Positions 33,840 to 45,515 are shown, numbered from the stretch's first letter. The stretch: 64,000 nucleotides of DNA from Gari tellinella (GCA_922989275.2 OV277869.1:23198189-23262188), one strand, 5' to 3'. Translations and numbers: made by a program. The notes: generated from the letters alone by a model not told the origin.

Positions 33840-34400
33840 GGTTATTATTTATTATTATTATACCAGATTTATATAGCGCTCTTTTCACACAGGGGTACAA
33901 AAAAGAAAAGACAAAATAACTACAATATGATCTCAAATAAACATGAATAAACATATAAAAGACAGCCCCCAAAATGGCGATCACATTACTCCCATCAATC
34001 AGCAATGAAGCAACCGGCTTCTGATTGTCGACTGATAGAAACAATAGTAGAGCGCCCAAATGCAGGCCGCCAGGAAAAGACAAATAACTACAATTAGATA
34101 TAAAATAAACATAATAAACGTACAAAAGACAGCCCCCAAAATGGCGATCACGTTACCCCATCAATGAAGAGCAACGAAGCAAGTGGCTTCTTTATGCGGA
34201 CTGATAGAAATAACAGTAGAGCGCCCAATGAAGGCCACTAAACATACAGAAGACAGCCCCCAAAACGGCGATTGCACTACCTCAACAATCGAGAGCAACG
34301 AAGCAAATGGCTTCTTTATGCCGACTTGGTTGAACTTTTTATTATTGTTTATTGCTTTCTTAAAGCACAAAGAGAACGTTTACTGGGTAAAAGTTTGAAT
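33840..34400. repeat. Three diverged tandem units
   Basis: GACAGCCCCCAAAATGGCGATCAC recurs at about 33961, 34130 and 34252, each followed by CATCAAT..GCAACGAAGCAA..GGCTTCT and AGAGCGCCCAA. Confidence 0.75.
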
Positions 34401-34512
34401 TTGTAAGTTTTAAGTACAATACGTGACTTTGGGACTACTTTTCTTACCATATTTGGAGATCGAATGGTTGTTACATCGAGATTACATCTATCAAATATAT
34501 TTGAATGTGTGG

Positions 34513-34781
34513 ATGAGTTAGGTTTTACGGCACTGCGACACTAAATATGTCATATAGCGCCGATGAATGATGATGGCCGATGAGATGATGATGAATTCAG
34601 TAATGTGCTTTTGGCAAAACTCATACGCTGCAAGGCAGCGCACTGGGTGAAAATCACCGACTTGCCTTCCTTTTAGGTATTTGCAGAGGGGTTACTCTTG
34701 GTGTAATACACAGAAAAGATTCCCTATGACAATTAAGCCCCGGAACTGCGCCAAAGTAGGAAGGTCTCTGGGGTCAAGCAT
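34513..34781 (-). mobile_element. SINE-like repeat, reverse copy
   Basis: Begins AGGTTTTACGGCACTGCGACA and ends GGAAGGTCTCTGGGG, the complement of the unit at 12418-12751 and 3009-3510. Confidence 0.75.
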
Positions 34782-34784
34782 ATT

Positions 34785-35150
34785 TGGCCTGTATATGATA
34801 TAATCATATACATGAAAACAAATCTGGTCAAAGTGTACATTAAAGTAACAAGGCAGAAGATATAAATATGAATATAAGGAATAAAATACATCTTGTTTGC
34901 TGTTTTACGACAGCATGAACCAATTAGCTTCGCTGGGTAAGTTTATCGTAAAAAACGTCCTGCCTTATTTTGGCAATCTTACAACCAGAATAAGCGAGGT
35001 TTGTTTACAATAAATTGGAAATGTTTTATCCTAGGTCATTTAAAAGATAGGTTATAGTCTAAGTTAGTAAGAAAATATTAAGTGAAATATATCTTAATGG
35101 ATATGTATCTTGCTCCGCCCCTTTTTACAACTTAGATTTTACTTATAATA
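34785..35150. other. No gene; short repeat word shared with 44895
   Basis: GTTTTACGACAGCATGAACCAATTAGCTTCGCTGGGTAAGTTTATCGTAAA resembles 44898-44950. Nothing else was recognised. Confidence 0.4.
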
Positions 35151-35155
35151 TAATA

Positions 35156-35504
35156 CAGCGTTCCCTCTCTACAACGACATCCAAGGGGAGATAACAATTA
35201 GGTGCGTTGTTCGGAGGGAGTCGTTATAGGGAGGGAAATTGGCGTACATTTGCAAACAGCTTGAATCCAGATCAAACGCCGCGTAACGCGGCGTCTGATC
35301 TGGATTCAAGATGTATGTCACTCCTCATTAAGTTGTTTTTCCGTCAAAATGTCCATTATGTAAAACAGCAGACGACAACTTTAAGCAGACGACATTGCAG
35401 CAGTATAAGCGTTAGACATAAATGTCCTATTTAGGGAACGGCGGCAAGTATTGTTGTAAGGAGGGAGTCGCTGTTTGGAGGGCCGTTGTAGAGAGGGAGC
35501 ACTG
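35156..35504. mobile_element. Pogo-like MITE (CCCTCTCTACAACG ends) with core A
   Basis: TA-flanked ends CAGCGTTCCCTCTCTACAACG and GCCGTTGTAGAGAGGGAGCACTG are inverted. A clean core A hairpin (35251-35318) lies inside. A further left end of the same family starts at 36162. Confidence 0.8.
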
Positions 35505-35568
35505 TATGTTCTAACTTATAGGAGAGATTTGCTGCTTTCAATGTCATTTCCGTCAAAAAACGCATTTT

Positions 35569-35633
35569 CAAACACTTTTGATCCTGTTCAGACGCCGCAT
35601 TATTCGGCGTCTGATCAGGATCTAAACTATTTG
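35569..35633. repeat. Core A hairpin
   Basis: AAACACTTTTGATCCTGTTCAG then ACGCCG mirrors CGGCGTCTGATCAGGATCTAAACTATTTG. The right flank (GCAGACGACAACATGACGGTG) is shared with copies at 35 and 46656. Confidence 0.8.
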
Positions 35634-35863
35634 ACACTCGTTGAAATAACGTCAATCTAACTGTATTAGATCTAGCGTTTAAACGATATTGCAGACAACA
35701 CCATTGAAGCAGACGACAACATGACGGTGAAGGGCAAAAACCCGCACGACAAATATGATGCAGAAAACTACCAGTGCGAACAATTTACATTCAACTAATT
35801 TTCCTGCATAAATATATCAACTTTTTAACCCATACACTCTCAATCATGTCATACAACGCGTTT

Positions 35864-35929
35864 GCAAACAGTTTATGTCCTGATAAGACACCGTGTAATG
35901 TGGCGTCTGATCAGGACCTAAACTGTTTG
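35864..35929. repeat. Core A hairpin
   Basis: CAAACAGTTTATGTCCTGATAAGACACC mirrors GGCGTCTGATCAGGACCTAAACTGTTTG. Confidence 0.8.
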
Positions 35930-36161
35930 ACACTCGTGTCGAAATTTCTTCAGTCAAATAGCCTAAAATAATAAATATAGTTTTAAAACGAATATTACAG
36001 GTAACAAGATTGAAGCAGACGACACTGTGGTGGTGAAGTGGTAAAACACTCTCGACACATTTCAATGCCTTTTCAACATCTCATATCCTCGCTTAAACTA
36101 AAAACATTTCGACCCGGAAGTGCCCGAGTCATAGTGGTTTTACTGTAAACATAAGCCTATA

Positions 36162-36400
36162 CAGTGCTCCCTCTCTACAACGGCCCTACAAACAAAACAA
36201 CGACTCCCTCCTTACAGCGACATTGGCACAGTTCTCTAAACAGGACACTTAGGTTTAACTCTTTTTACTGCTGCAATATCGCCTGCTTGAAATTGTCGTC
36301 TGCCTTTTTTCTGTCAAAGATACATATTATTGGACATTTCTATAGAATAATTATAATGAAGAGTGACAAACAGCTTAAATCCATATCAGACGCCGTGTTT
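36162..36400 (+). mobile_element. Truncated pogo-like MITE (CCCTCTCTACAACG end) with half a core A
   Basis: TA then CAGTGCTCCCTCTCTACAACG begins the element. ACAAACAGCTTAAATCCATATCAGACGCCG (about 36366-36396) is one core A arm; no right arm or right terminus was found. Confidence 0.6.
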
Positions 36401-36504
36401 TTCATAGTTGATCTAAAGCCTAAATAAAAATCTTAATTTTGAATGTACAGATGTTAACCAAAATTCGTTCCATAGATACATGTAGTCATATAAATATGTT
36501 TATC

Positions 36505-36567
36505 GCCTGGCAGTATAGAACGTGATCAGGCCCCAGGTAACTCGGCGTCTGTTCACAGTATATGCTG
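36505..36567. repeat. Core A hairpin, old copy
   Basis: GGCAGTATAGAACGTGATCAGGCCCC left; GGCGTCTGTTCACAGTATATGCTG right. Confidence 0.45.
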
Positions 36568-36861
36568 CTCATTAACAAGATGTATCGAGGTTACATGGAC
36601 GTTCACAAGTATTTACCAACCTCTACTTGATAGAGTAAAGATAATCAGTAATATTGCTGGGGTACCCATATAATAAGCTTCTCCAGCTAAACGAAATACA
36701 GGTACGTGCAACGGTCTACTAACCAAGAGTCATATATTCGAATATATGATTAAAACGTAGTGTTAGATATTAGATACGAGTATATATTTACCTAAATCAA
36801 ACTAAGTAACTTACTACAAATAAATACCCATAAGTTAGACTATACACTTCGGACAATTGTA

Positions 36862-37029
36862 AAGAGAGAGAAAAAAGTAAGAGAGAGAGACAAAAATTGT
36901 ATAAAAGGAGCGAAGAGAGAGAGAGAGAGAGAGATACAGAGAGAGAGAGAGAGACAGACAGACATACATACAGACAGACAGAAAGACAGACAGACAGACA
37001 GACAGACATACATACATACATACATACAT

Positions 37030-37074
<45 letters not shown>

Positions 37075-37107
37075 GACAGAGAGACAGAGACAAAGACAGA
37101 GACAGAC
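36862..37107. repeat. Compound microsatellite (GA, CAGA, CATA)
   Basis: Runs of GAGAGA, then CAGACAGA, CATACATA and again CAGACAGA. The apparent Ser/Leu/Cys/Val-rich and Arg/Asp/Glu-rich open frames on both strands are artefacts of it. Confidence 0.95.
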
Positions 37108-37109
37108 CC

Positions 37110-38030
37110 ACATGTCTATGAAACAAGAAATATCTTTAAAAAAGATATTCAGCGGAATGGGTGGTGGAATTCATGCTGTAGATGGGTGTGCAAAATTGTA
37201 TGAAATTGGGGTTTTTCAAAGAATTGTAATGAGCAAAAAATACACATTCAAGGATAACTATAACTCTGACTAAAAAATTTAGTATAAATGTACAGAAATG
37301 CAAAACAATAATATAACCCGTATCCTAGCTACTGGTAGGAGATCCTCAGATTAAACTACTGTTCTATATATCAAACTTCATTCATGGGGAGTTTCTTGAA
37401 ACAAACTATAACTAAATAAACTGTGCATGCCCTTACAGAACAACAGTTCTATAACACCTCACTCTTGTACATAAATGATGAAACAACACAATTGTGTTTA
37501 ACTCACTTGAGGTCATTTATTATATTGCTATCAATGTATGGTAAATTTGAACAAATAGTTAACAATTAAAATAAATTGGTAGTAAAACCATTATAGCTGC
37601 CACTGTGTATCTATAAATAGACATCTTCTATCATATCTTAAAATAGAAGCATCAGTACTACACACTGCCTCAGAGCATAAACCAGCCAGGCTATATAGTT
37701 ACAGGGCTCCAGATAAGAGGGGAGTAAACAGAACAAATCTAACATTTTCTCACTCAATTCAGCACCAAAACCTATGGTGTTACCACTCATTTTTATCGTC
37801 TCGAAGAGACAATTCAAATGAGTAGGACTTCATAGGGTTTAATCCACAAATAAAGTTTTTAAGTTTTGAAATAATTCTCTTATCTGGAGCACTGGCTACT
37901 ATCCAATCAGACAATTCAGTTTCAACAGGTGCTCTTAATTCTAAATTTCTGATCAAATATGATTGGTTGAAATGTTTGTCTAAATAAAAAAGTAGGTCTA
38001 AATAGATAATAGGCAGCTCCGCTGAAAAAC
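37110..38030. other. No gene recognised
   Basis: AT-rich; no element readable. Confidence 0.45.
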
Positions 38031-38086
38031 TTGTTTAAAAAATTGGGGGTATTGGACCTTTTTCACAATTTGAAATTTTTCAAGAT

Positions 38087-38112
38087 CCCCCCCCCCCCCC
38101 CCCCCCCCCCCC
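38087..38112. repeat. 26-bp homopolymer C run
   Basis: Uninterrupted C on the + strand (G on the -), a potential G-quadruplex and a likely sequencing or assembly weak point. A core A half-hairpin (CGGCGTCTTATCAGGTTCCAAACTGTTTG, 38142-38172) follows. Confidence 0.9.
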
Positions 38113-38329
38113 ATAAAATTGAAGGTTCACACAAAAAAGTACGCGGCGTCTTATCAGGTTCCAAACTGTTTGAGAATAACCATCGTACCCGGAAGAAGGC
38201 ATTGAAAGGGTTAAGTATTGGGATTTATTGCATGGCTTAGTTTTCAAAATACTGTCAAATCTCGATGACTCAAATTCGCTCAGTGTGAACATATCCATAC
38301 TTCAAAGTTTAAACGTGGCTTCTAAGGCG

Positions 38330-39640
38330 AATCACAGTTATCAAAATTCAGCCAAGAAATATCGTGACGAGTAAACTCGACTTAAGCGAGTTCGTGCTAT
38401 CGAAGCTTGACTGAAGTTATACGGGAAAATTAGGACTTTACCGAGCTCGAACTATCGAAGTTTGGCTGTAAAAATTCGAATATGATCCGTTATTTGCCGA
38501 GCTCGAATTAACAAAGTTTGATTGTAGAAATACGGTTAATATAAAGCCTGATATTACCGAGTAAGTGTTATCGAAGTTTGCTCGTAGAACTACGGGTAAA
38601 GCCGGACTTAACCGAGTTCGTGTTATCGAGGTTTGACTGTAGAAATATGGGTAATGCCGGACTTTACCGATCTCAAATTATCGAAGTGTGACTGTAGAAA
38701 AAGGGGTAAATCCGGACTTAACCGAGTTCGAATTATCGAAGTTTTAACTGTTTAAAGCCAGACGTAACCGATCTCGAATAATCGATTTGTGACTGTACAA
38801 ATACGGGTAATTCGGACTTTACCGATCTCGAATTTTAAAGTTTGACTGTAGGAATACGGGTAAATCCAGACTTCATCGATGTCGTATAAACGAAGTTTGA
38901 CTGTAGAAATACAGGTGCATCCGGACTTTACTGAGCTCGAATAATCGAAGTTTGAATGCAGAAATACGGGTAAATCCGGACTTTACTGATTTCGAATTAT
39001 CGAAGTTTGACTGTAGAAAAACGGGTAAATCCGGACTTTACCGTTCTCGAATAATAGAAGCTTCAATGTAGAAATACGGGTAAATCCGGACTTTACCGAT
39101 CTCGAATTAGCAAAGTTTGATTGTAGAAATACGGATAAATCCGGACTGCACCGATCTCGAATTATCGAAGTGTTACTGTAGAAAAACTGGTAAATCCGGT
39201 CTTTACCGTTCTCGAATTATAGAAGCTTGAATGAAGAAATACGGGTAAATCCGGACTTTACCGATCTCGAATCGGCGAAGTTTGATTGTAGAAATACGAA
39301 TAAATCCGGACTGCACCGATCTCGAATTATCGAAGTGTTACTGTAGAAAAACTGGTAAATCCGGTCTTTACCGTTCTCGAATTAAAGAAGTTTAAATGTA
39401 GAAATACGGGTAAATCCGGACTTTACCGATATCTTATTAGCGAAGTTTGACTGTAGAAATACGGATAAATCCAGACTTTACTGATCTCGAATTTTCGAAG
39501 TGTTACTATAGAAAAACTGGTAAATCCGGACTATACCGTTCTCGAATTATAGAACATTCTAGAAGTTTCAATATAGAAATACCGGTAAATCCGGACTTTA
39601 CCGATCTCGAATTATCGAAGCGTGACTGTTAATCATTTTA
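38330..39640. repeat. 55-bp satellite, about 23 units
   Basis: Consensus unit: TAGAAATACGGGTAAATCCG then GACTTTACCGATCTCGAATT and ATCGAAGTTTGACTG. The distance measured between good units is 55 bp. On the - strand each unit starts CAGTCAAACTTCGATAATTC, the same start as the pogo-like MITE at 49530-49722, so the array looks like a tandem amplification of one MITE end. Confidence 0.85.
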
Positions 39641-39769
39641 TACGTTTAAAAACCACTACAAGTCGTGATGTAATGTAAAAGGTAAACCGCATGTTTATAG
39701 ACTGTTGGTATATTTAAGGTAAGTACGTTCCTATTTCAATCTTATCCTGCTAATTTCTTGGCTAACATT

Positions 39770-39835
39770 TGCAAAAGTTTGTATCCAGATCTGACGCCGA
39801 GTATTGCGGCGACTTATCTAGATCCAAACTGTTTG
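39770..39835. repeat. Core A hairpin
   Basis: GCAAAAGTTTGTATCCAGATCTGACGCCG left; GCGGCGACTTATCTAGATCCAAACTGTTTG right. Confidence 0.75.
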
Positions 39836-40050
39836 TCACTCCAATTCAACTTCTCAACCATTTTTTTTGTAGACGATATATTTGAAGTAGACAACAATTA
39901 GGCATGATAATGATTAAGTTATCTCTTTTTAACTTGTTTCTCCTTCATGTAAAGGAAATACGTATTGTAAGAAATTTATACTACTCAAAGTACTAAGCAC
40001 CAAATGTACACACCCTTATAGGTACCAATTTTCTCACCGTATAACTTCTA

Positions 40051-40296
40051 CAGTGGAGAATCTGTTATTCTTTCCCGTTTAAACGCAAACGTACGCAAAC
40101 GCAAAACACTAAAACGTAGAAAAGTACAACTTTTGGACAATTCTGATAATTCATGTTTATCTTGGTGGCAAACTGTTTGGAGCCTGATCAGACGCCGGGT
40201 TACCCGACGTCTGATCTGGCTCCAAACTGTTTGCACTGCAAATAATAGTTTTAGCGTAAACGCGTTTCATGGGAAAGAATAACGTTTTCTCCACTG
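40051..40296. mobile_element. TA-flanked MITE, CAGTGGAG family, best copy
   Basis: Ends CAGTGGAGAATCTGTTATTC and GAATAACGTTTTCTCCACTG, with TA on both sides; 246 bp, core A at about 40165-40232. Almost identical to 2466-2711 over its whole length, implying recent activity. Confidence 0.9.
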
Positions 40297-40299
40297 TAA

Positions 40300-41150
40300 C
40301 ATATGGCGCGTAGGCAGCCGTAGTACCGGCTCAGACCCTTCACAGGCACAGTGTATAAACGAACTGTACAATGACTATATTTTGCGACTAGATTGCAAGG
40401 AGTCAATCGATTCAGTGCGACACGCGGACATGTACGGTATGTGTTTTCAACTGTTTTCCTTGTTTTTGTAAGTAGATCACTAAGAAAAGCAAACGTACAT
40501 TAAATTGTGCATTGAATATAGATATTTACCTAAATGTCATTGTTCCGTTATCAAGCTTTCCAAACAAAATATTTCCATTACATCAATAAATACCTGGCAA
40601 TGTTTACACGAGGCCGTGTTTACAAACGTGTCATATACATGCAGTTTATACACATCCTGACATCTAATTGGGCGTTAAAACTTGACAAAAATATGTACTC
40701 TTATTTAGACAGCAGTTCAACCACAACAGCTTGAGATTTAATAAAATATCCTCGTTCAAAGTACTGCACTGATGAAACTGAAACTGTATTGTTTATTGAA
40801 TCAGACTACACGGTGATCTGAATGATTATAGCGACTATACTGTATCAATTATAGCGATCTTACAGTAACGATTTCAGACGACTTTAGGATCCTCTTACGT
40901 CCAACACGCCCTTTTGTTAGTTTAACAAAGTTTAAATAAATCTCTTTTCAACCCTTTACCTTACAATGCCTCCTTTTGACAATTTGCACAAAATGTAGAC
41001 CCCAAAGAGAGCTGCTCCTAGCAATATTACAGCACTGGTTTGTCGCAACTGGCGATCAAACCCGCTACCTTCCAACTCCCAAGCTGATGCTGACATTTTG
41101 TTTATGTATGCACATATATAATTAAGTCCTTGATTAAGTTAATATAAAGT
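40300..41150. other. No gene recognised
   Basis: CGATTATAGCGACTATACTGTATC near 40830 resembles 30010-30045, so some repeat is present, but no element could be bounded. Confidence 0.4.
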
Positions 41151-41398
41151 TTAGCTTTTCCTCCCTGAAACCTGAAATGGACAATTCTAGTTTTCATTGT
41201 ATTCTGGTCCATTTTTACTTTTTAGGGTTGTTTTTACAATATATGTCAAAGTGACAAACAGTGAAGATCCTGTTTAGAAGGCTCCTTAAGGAACCCTATG
41301 ATTAGGCCCTACACTGTTTGCATAAGACAAGTGTACTCCTTACAGGTAAGATGCTTGCAAATGACGCATATTTGAGTAATTAGGATTCAATAAGTTAA
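41151..41398. mobile_element. TTAA-family MITE (CTTTTCCTCCC ends) with core A subtype
   Basis: Left TTAGCTTTTCCTCCCTGAAAC, right GGATTCAATAAGTTAA, and core A subtype at about 41255-41325. 248 bp against 250 bp for 2107-2356. Confidence 0.7.
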
Positions 41399-41399
41399 G

Positions 41400-42265
41400 C
41401 AGGAATATTTAGTTTCCATCACACATTTTACACTATCATACGCAAACTACGCTTAAGGTCCAAATTTTAAAAGTAAGAGCAGAAATCCGAAGATTTGGGG
41501 AAAAATCAGTATGTCCGAATAATAACAATACAGTATGCAGAATTGGTGAAATCATATTAAGCGAGTCGCAATATGTCATACATATTTCCGAAAACATGGT
41601 CGAAAATGGTAATTTGCATGAACACACTATAAGTTGTAGTAGATGTTGCACGTACATATACGTATCACTCTGATACAGCTTTTATTTAAGAAACTATAAC
41701 AATACACCAAGCAGGCTTTTCGAAATCGTGTATAGCTAGTTGCTATATGTCATACACATTTCAGGGGAATCTTGTCGCTATATGTCATACAGTCAAATTG
41801 TTAGGTAGTCGCTTTAAATGATAGCAGATGATTGCAATAAATGATACAGTCTACATGTAGAAGTTTGCCTAAATTTATAATCAAATGGCGATTTACGATA
41901 AACAAAAAGTGGTTGCTTTGTTTAGCGGTCTATTTAGATAACATACAGTACCGTTTTGTAATATATGCGATTAAAACAAAGGGCATTTTCAAAGAACTGT
42001 TGCCAAATTTGAGAGGGAAATCGACACTCTGTGTTGATTTTCAATCAGATCACAATTTCCTCTCTACCTACACCCTTACAAGTGTACTACGATACAAAAT
42101 AAATGTATAAATGTAATTATTACTTACGTTCGCTCGCTCGCATGGGTTCGAAGAAGATATCCAAAATTAACAGGTTTATGTTCAGACCTCTGCACAAATG
42201 TCAACATTCGTTGTTAAATCTAGTCACTTTACCCGGTCATCGTACAGTTCGTTTATACACTGTGA
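41400..42265 (+). repeat. Duplicated segment, copy 2 (partner at 31480-32690)
   Basis: Same word order as copy 1 without the CAGTGGAG MITE; at 42084-42095 the pre-insertion sequence GTACTACGATAC is intact. Confidence 0.75.
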
Positions 42266-42387
42266 CAGGTACACGTACCTATTTTAACCCCTGTGTAGAG
42301 ATGCGCAATTCGCGGTACATGTCTTGCTCAAGAACATTCCTGTACATCATCGGAGATTCGGAAAAATCCCCAAGTCATGCCGTTGGT

Positions 42388-42459
42388 CCGGCGGGGGATC
42401 GAACTCACGACCCCCTGGCACCGTAGTCCACCGTTTTACCACTGGTCTACTACCGCCGG
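42388..42459 (-). repeat. tRNA-like SINE head
   Basis: On the - strand a perfect 7-bp acceptor-like stem (CCGGCGG / CCGCCGG) frames an A box-like TAGTAGACCAGTGGT and a B box-like GAGTTCGATCCCCC. The anticodon arm does not fold canonically, so a SINE head is favoured over a tRNA gene. A second copy is at 61111-61186. Confidence 0.6.
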
Positions 42460-42566
42460 GTATTATTGGATTGGTTTACAGAATATTAGACCTCACTTTT
42501 TTTCTTAGAGCTATACAGAGCGAATGTAAATATTGTAGTATGACTTAAGGAATGTCGATACGAGTG

Positions 42567-42607
42567 TCAAACAGTTTGGATTCTGATCAGGATCCAAACA
42601 GTTTGCA
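42567..42607. repeat. Core A, minimal 41-bp form
   Basis: AAACAGTTTGGATTCTGATC joins directly to AGGATCCAAACAGTTTG without the GC-rich middle. Confidence 0.65.
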
Positions 42608-42941
42608 AAGTCAACTTTAGCGACTTCGGTGCCGAAAAGGTAAAACGATTGTCGACTGTTTTTAGTTCTTAAATATATTTTACGTATTGACTAAAGTAAA
42701 ACCGTATGAGTTTCAAACAGGTTGGTTCTTGATCAGACGCCGTGGCGCCAGCTGTTTAACCCATTTGTGCCCACGATCCCATATCTGGGACAAAGGCAAA
42801 CAGTGTAGACCCTGATCAGACAGTATGCGGCCTCTAACCAGAGTGTACACTGTTTGCTGATAGGAATTTTGTATAAAACATAATGAAAATTAAAATTTTG
42901 ACCAGGCATCCCTTTGATATAAAATGGACTAATCCAATATA

Positions 42942-44485
42942 TACTGATGAGATAAAGAAACGCCTCAATGAAAAATGGCCAATATTTTTAATTTCTGATA
43001 TTTTCGACATCAAACTTGGTCTTTAATATCAGTGTGTCATAACGCCTCTGTGAACGTGTTAAGATGTCCATGCTTTTACACGAACGTCGTGGAGTAGGGC
43101 GTGCCGCACAATCTGCACGTGTGCCCCGTGCGCTTTTGTTGTGAGCTGTTTTCAGTTAACAAGTGGACAGGTATATTTGCTAGTTCATTTACAAGTGAGA
43201 ATTCACAACAAATTTAGGAAATTTGGATTAATAAATATGCCGCACCTAAATTACGAAAAAGGGCGCATATTTTAGGAATGCTTGAAGCCGTGATTTACAA
43301 CGGCGCAATCATCGTCCTCTGTCGTTGTCGGTAATCATAGCCGGAATGAACGTCGAACAACTGTGCGAAATCGGCTGAGAGAACACGGAGTGTTTTGAAA
43401 GAGGTCTCAACGTGGAGGGAACGACGTCGCTAGGCAAACTGTCACCTCCAAAGGAAAGGAGGACAGTAGTGTTTAGTTACGGGTCAAGATGCATCGTTTC
43501 GACCGCAGACGTCCGAGTTTGGGTGTACAGACGACGTAACGAACGTGCCGCACGTAATTGTATTCTCGAGCACATTCATTTTATTGGGGTAGATGTGATG
43601 GTGTTGACGGCTATCAATCTCACATTTACGGCCGACTTAGTCGTTATCAACAGAAAGAGGTACGTGGATGACGTTTTAAGACTTCTTGTGTTGCCAATGT
43701 TCCGTTAACGTGCTGGACAACAATTCAGCAGGACAGCGCGCGCCCACATGTAGTCCGTTGGACACGAAACTTCTTGACAACCACTTATATCGATATTTTG
43801 GACTGGCCCACAGCTTCGCCTGATTGCAACCCAATCGAACACATGTTGTACGTTCTCTGTCGACGTTTACGTCAACGTCAGTTCAAGCCCCGAAACATCC
43901 AGGAATTGACTGTAGCTCTACATGAAGAGCGGGTACGTATTCAGGGCTGCCATTTCTCCGGATTTTTCCTAAATCTCCGGATTTTTTTCCACTACATGGT
44001 ATCTAAAAGCAGGCTGAAAGTAAAGCAGAATGCGCCATAAGCTCATTCTGCTTTACTTACAGCCTGCTTTAGGTATTCGCATGTCAAAAAACAAGAAAAA
44101 GGGTATAGGGTAAAGGTACGATTCGTAAAATCGCACTTGAAAAATGCAAATTTGGAAATCTTAGGATTGTTCACGTCAACTTATGGCAGCCCTGCGTATT
44201 CCTCGTTATTTGCTGCGTAACTTCAGTAGATCAATGGCACGCTGACTACATGCAGTTCTTGAAAGCCATCAAGGACAAACTCGGTGCTGACGGTTTTGAA
44301 GGGGTGACTGAATGTCGAGGCATTTTAAACGCATACAAAAGAGGTTTTATTTCATGACATTTTCAACAATTGTTGAAAAACCTTTACTGTTTTATTTCAA
44401 AAAGAAATTATACTGTTCAGAATTCAATGTAATAAATATGAGGGGTTCAATAGAGATGGGGCGTTTCTTTTGCTCGTCAGTGTAT
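42942..44485 (+). mobile_element. Tc1/mariner-type transposon, inactive
   Basis: Inverted ends TATACTGATGAGATAAAGAAACG / CGTTTCTTTTGCTCGTCAGTGTATA at TA. Transposase remnants in order: a start MPHLNYEKGRI (43238 on, soon frameshifted); VRVWVYRRRNERAARNCILE (about 43515-43570) with the DDE-domain hallmark; LVVIN; DWPTASPDCNPIEHMLYVL (about 43801-43855); and YLLRNFSRSMARRLHAVLES-like C-terminus (about 44208-44265). The reading frame is broken by shifts near 43274, 43380 and 43710 and by the MITE at 43942-44194. Confidence 0.85.
43942..44194 (-). mobile_element. CAGGGCTGCC-ended MITE inside the Tc1-like transposase
   Basis: 253 bp, ends CAGGGCTGCC / GGCAGCCCTG, CGTATT duplicated on both sides (43936-43941, 44195-44200). 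Core B hairpin at 44009-44073. Removing element plus one CGTATT rejoins the transposase C-terminal frame. Confidence 0.9.
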
Positions 44486-44521
44486 AAACATGAGAGAATC
44501 CACTGAGTATAAATGGGTTAA

Positions 44522-45500
44522 AGCAAATGACGACATGGCACTGAATGGGTTCAAATCCGGCTGTCTAATCCTAGTCTACTCTGATTTTTAAATTAAAAAC
44601 CCAAACACGTCAGTATACCCTTTTAGCTGGAGATGGATAAACTATATTTCAAAGGAACATTATGTAATGACGTCATCAGCTTTAAACAATTTTCCTCTGC
44701 CTTTATTTCTCAAATTAAAATTTAGGTATTTTGACCTAAGAAATATAAAATTCAGTGTCAAACAGTTTGGATTCTGATCAGGCGCCTCATTCAGCGGATT
44801 CTGATCAAGATCCAAAATGATTGAAAAGAATCATTGTACATGTACTCGGGGTGAGACAGTGAAGGGGCTAATCATAGGAATAAACAACAACTTTTTGCCG
44901 TTCACGACGGTATGAACACATTAACTTCGCAGGGTAAGTTTATCGTAAACGCCCAATAGGTTCGATAGATATAATCCTGGATATAACAGCCATTCGATGT
45001 CTATGATATACTGTATGAAAAGAAGTCCAAATTACATGTTTCGGTGTTGATTACAAAGTCAAGCTTTTACCCAGTAAACTGTCGCTGTGTGCTTAACGAA
45101 CACTTATAAGACATTAAAATTAACAATGCAACTGACATATCTATTATTAAAGAATATTTTAAAAATTAGGTCGCGCATTTTTATTTCAGCCTAATTACAT
45201 GCCATAGCAACCATTAGCTGGTCGCTAGGTTGGTATCTCTCCGGCAGAGACTCCATCCTCTTTTCTAACTGGCTGGAACCAGTTTCGATTTGTAGGTTCA
45301 TTGAGAAATGGCATGCATATTTTTAATACGATTACTGAAAGACTTTACAGGGTTAATGTAAATATACATATTTGACCAGTATTAACCTGCCTTACTTGAT
45401 TAACCATTTTATGCGTTTTAGTGCAGTTACTTTGTCCTCATAGAGATTCATTTCATGCTTAAAAATGCTCTGATTAAAATGCATAGAAAATACTTTTGCA
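44522..45500. other. No gene; one core A copy inside
   Basis: Core A at 44758-44823 (AAACAGTTTGGATTCTGATC left, GATCAAGATCCAAAATGATTG right). The remainder shows nothing readable. Confidence 0.5.
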
Positions 45501-45515
45501 TCCCGACAGGTGATT

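Larger units (their letters stand above)
42756..44521. mobile_element. TTAA-flanked MITE (CCCATTTGTGCC ends), split by a Tc1-like element
   Basis: Left TTAACCCATTTGTGCC (42756-42771), core A subtype at 42788-42862, right end GAGTATAAATGGGTTAA (to 44521). The uninterrupted relative is 48173-48381. Sequence on both sides of the inner insertion (..GGACTAATCCA / GAATCCACTGAG..) corresponds to one continuous stretch there. Confidence 0.85.

Noticed and set aside
36797..37126. SLSLCLSVCLSVCLYVC-type and RETDRHTYRQTE-type open frames
   Set aside because: Product of the GA/CAGA/CATA microsatellite.
42941..42965. Hammerhead-like words CTGATGAG..AAAGAAAC
   Set aside because: They belong to the terminal repeat of the Tc1-like element. 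There is no GTC cleavage triplet, helix I or helix III around them.
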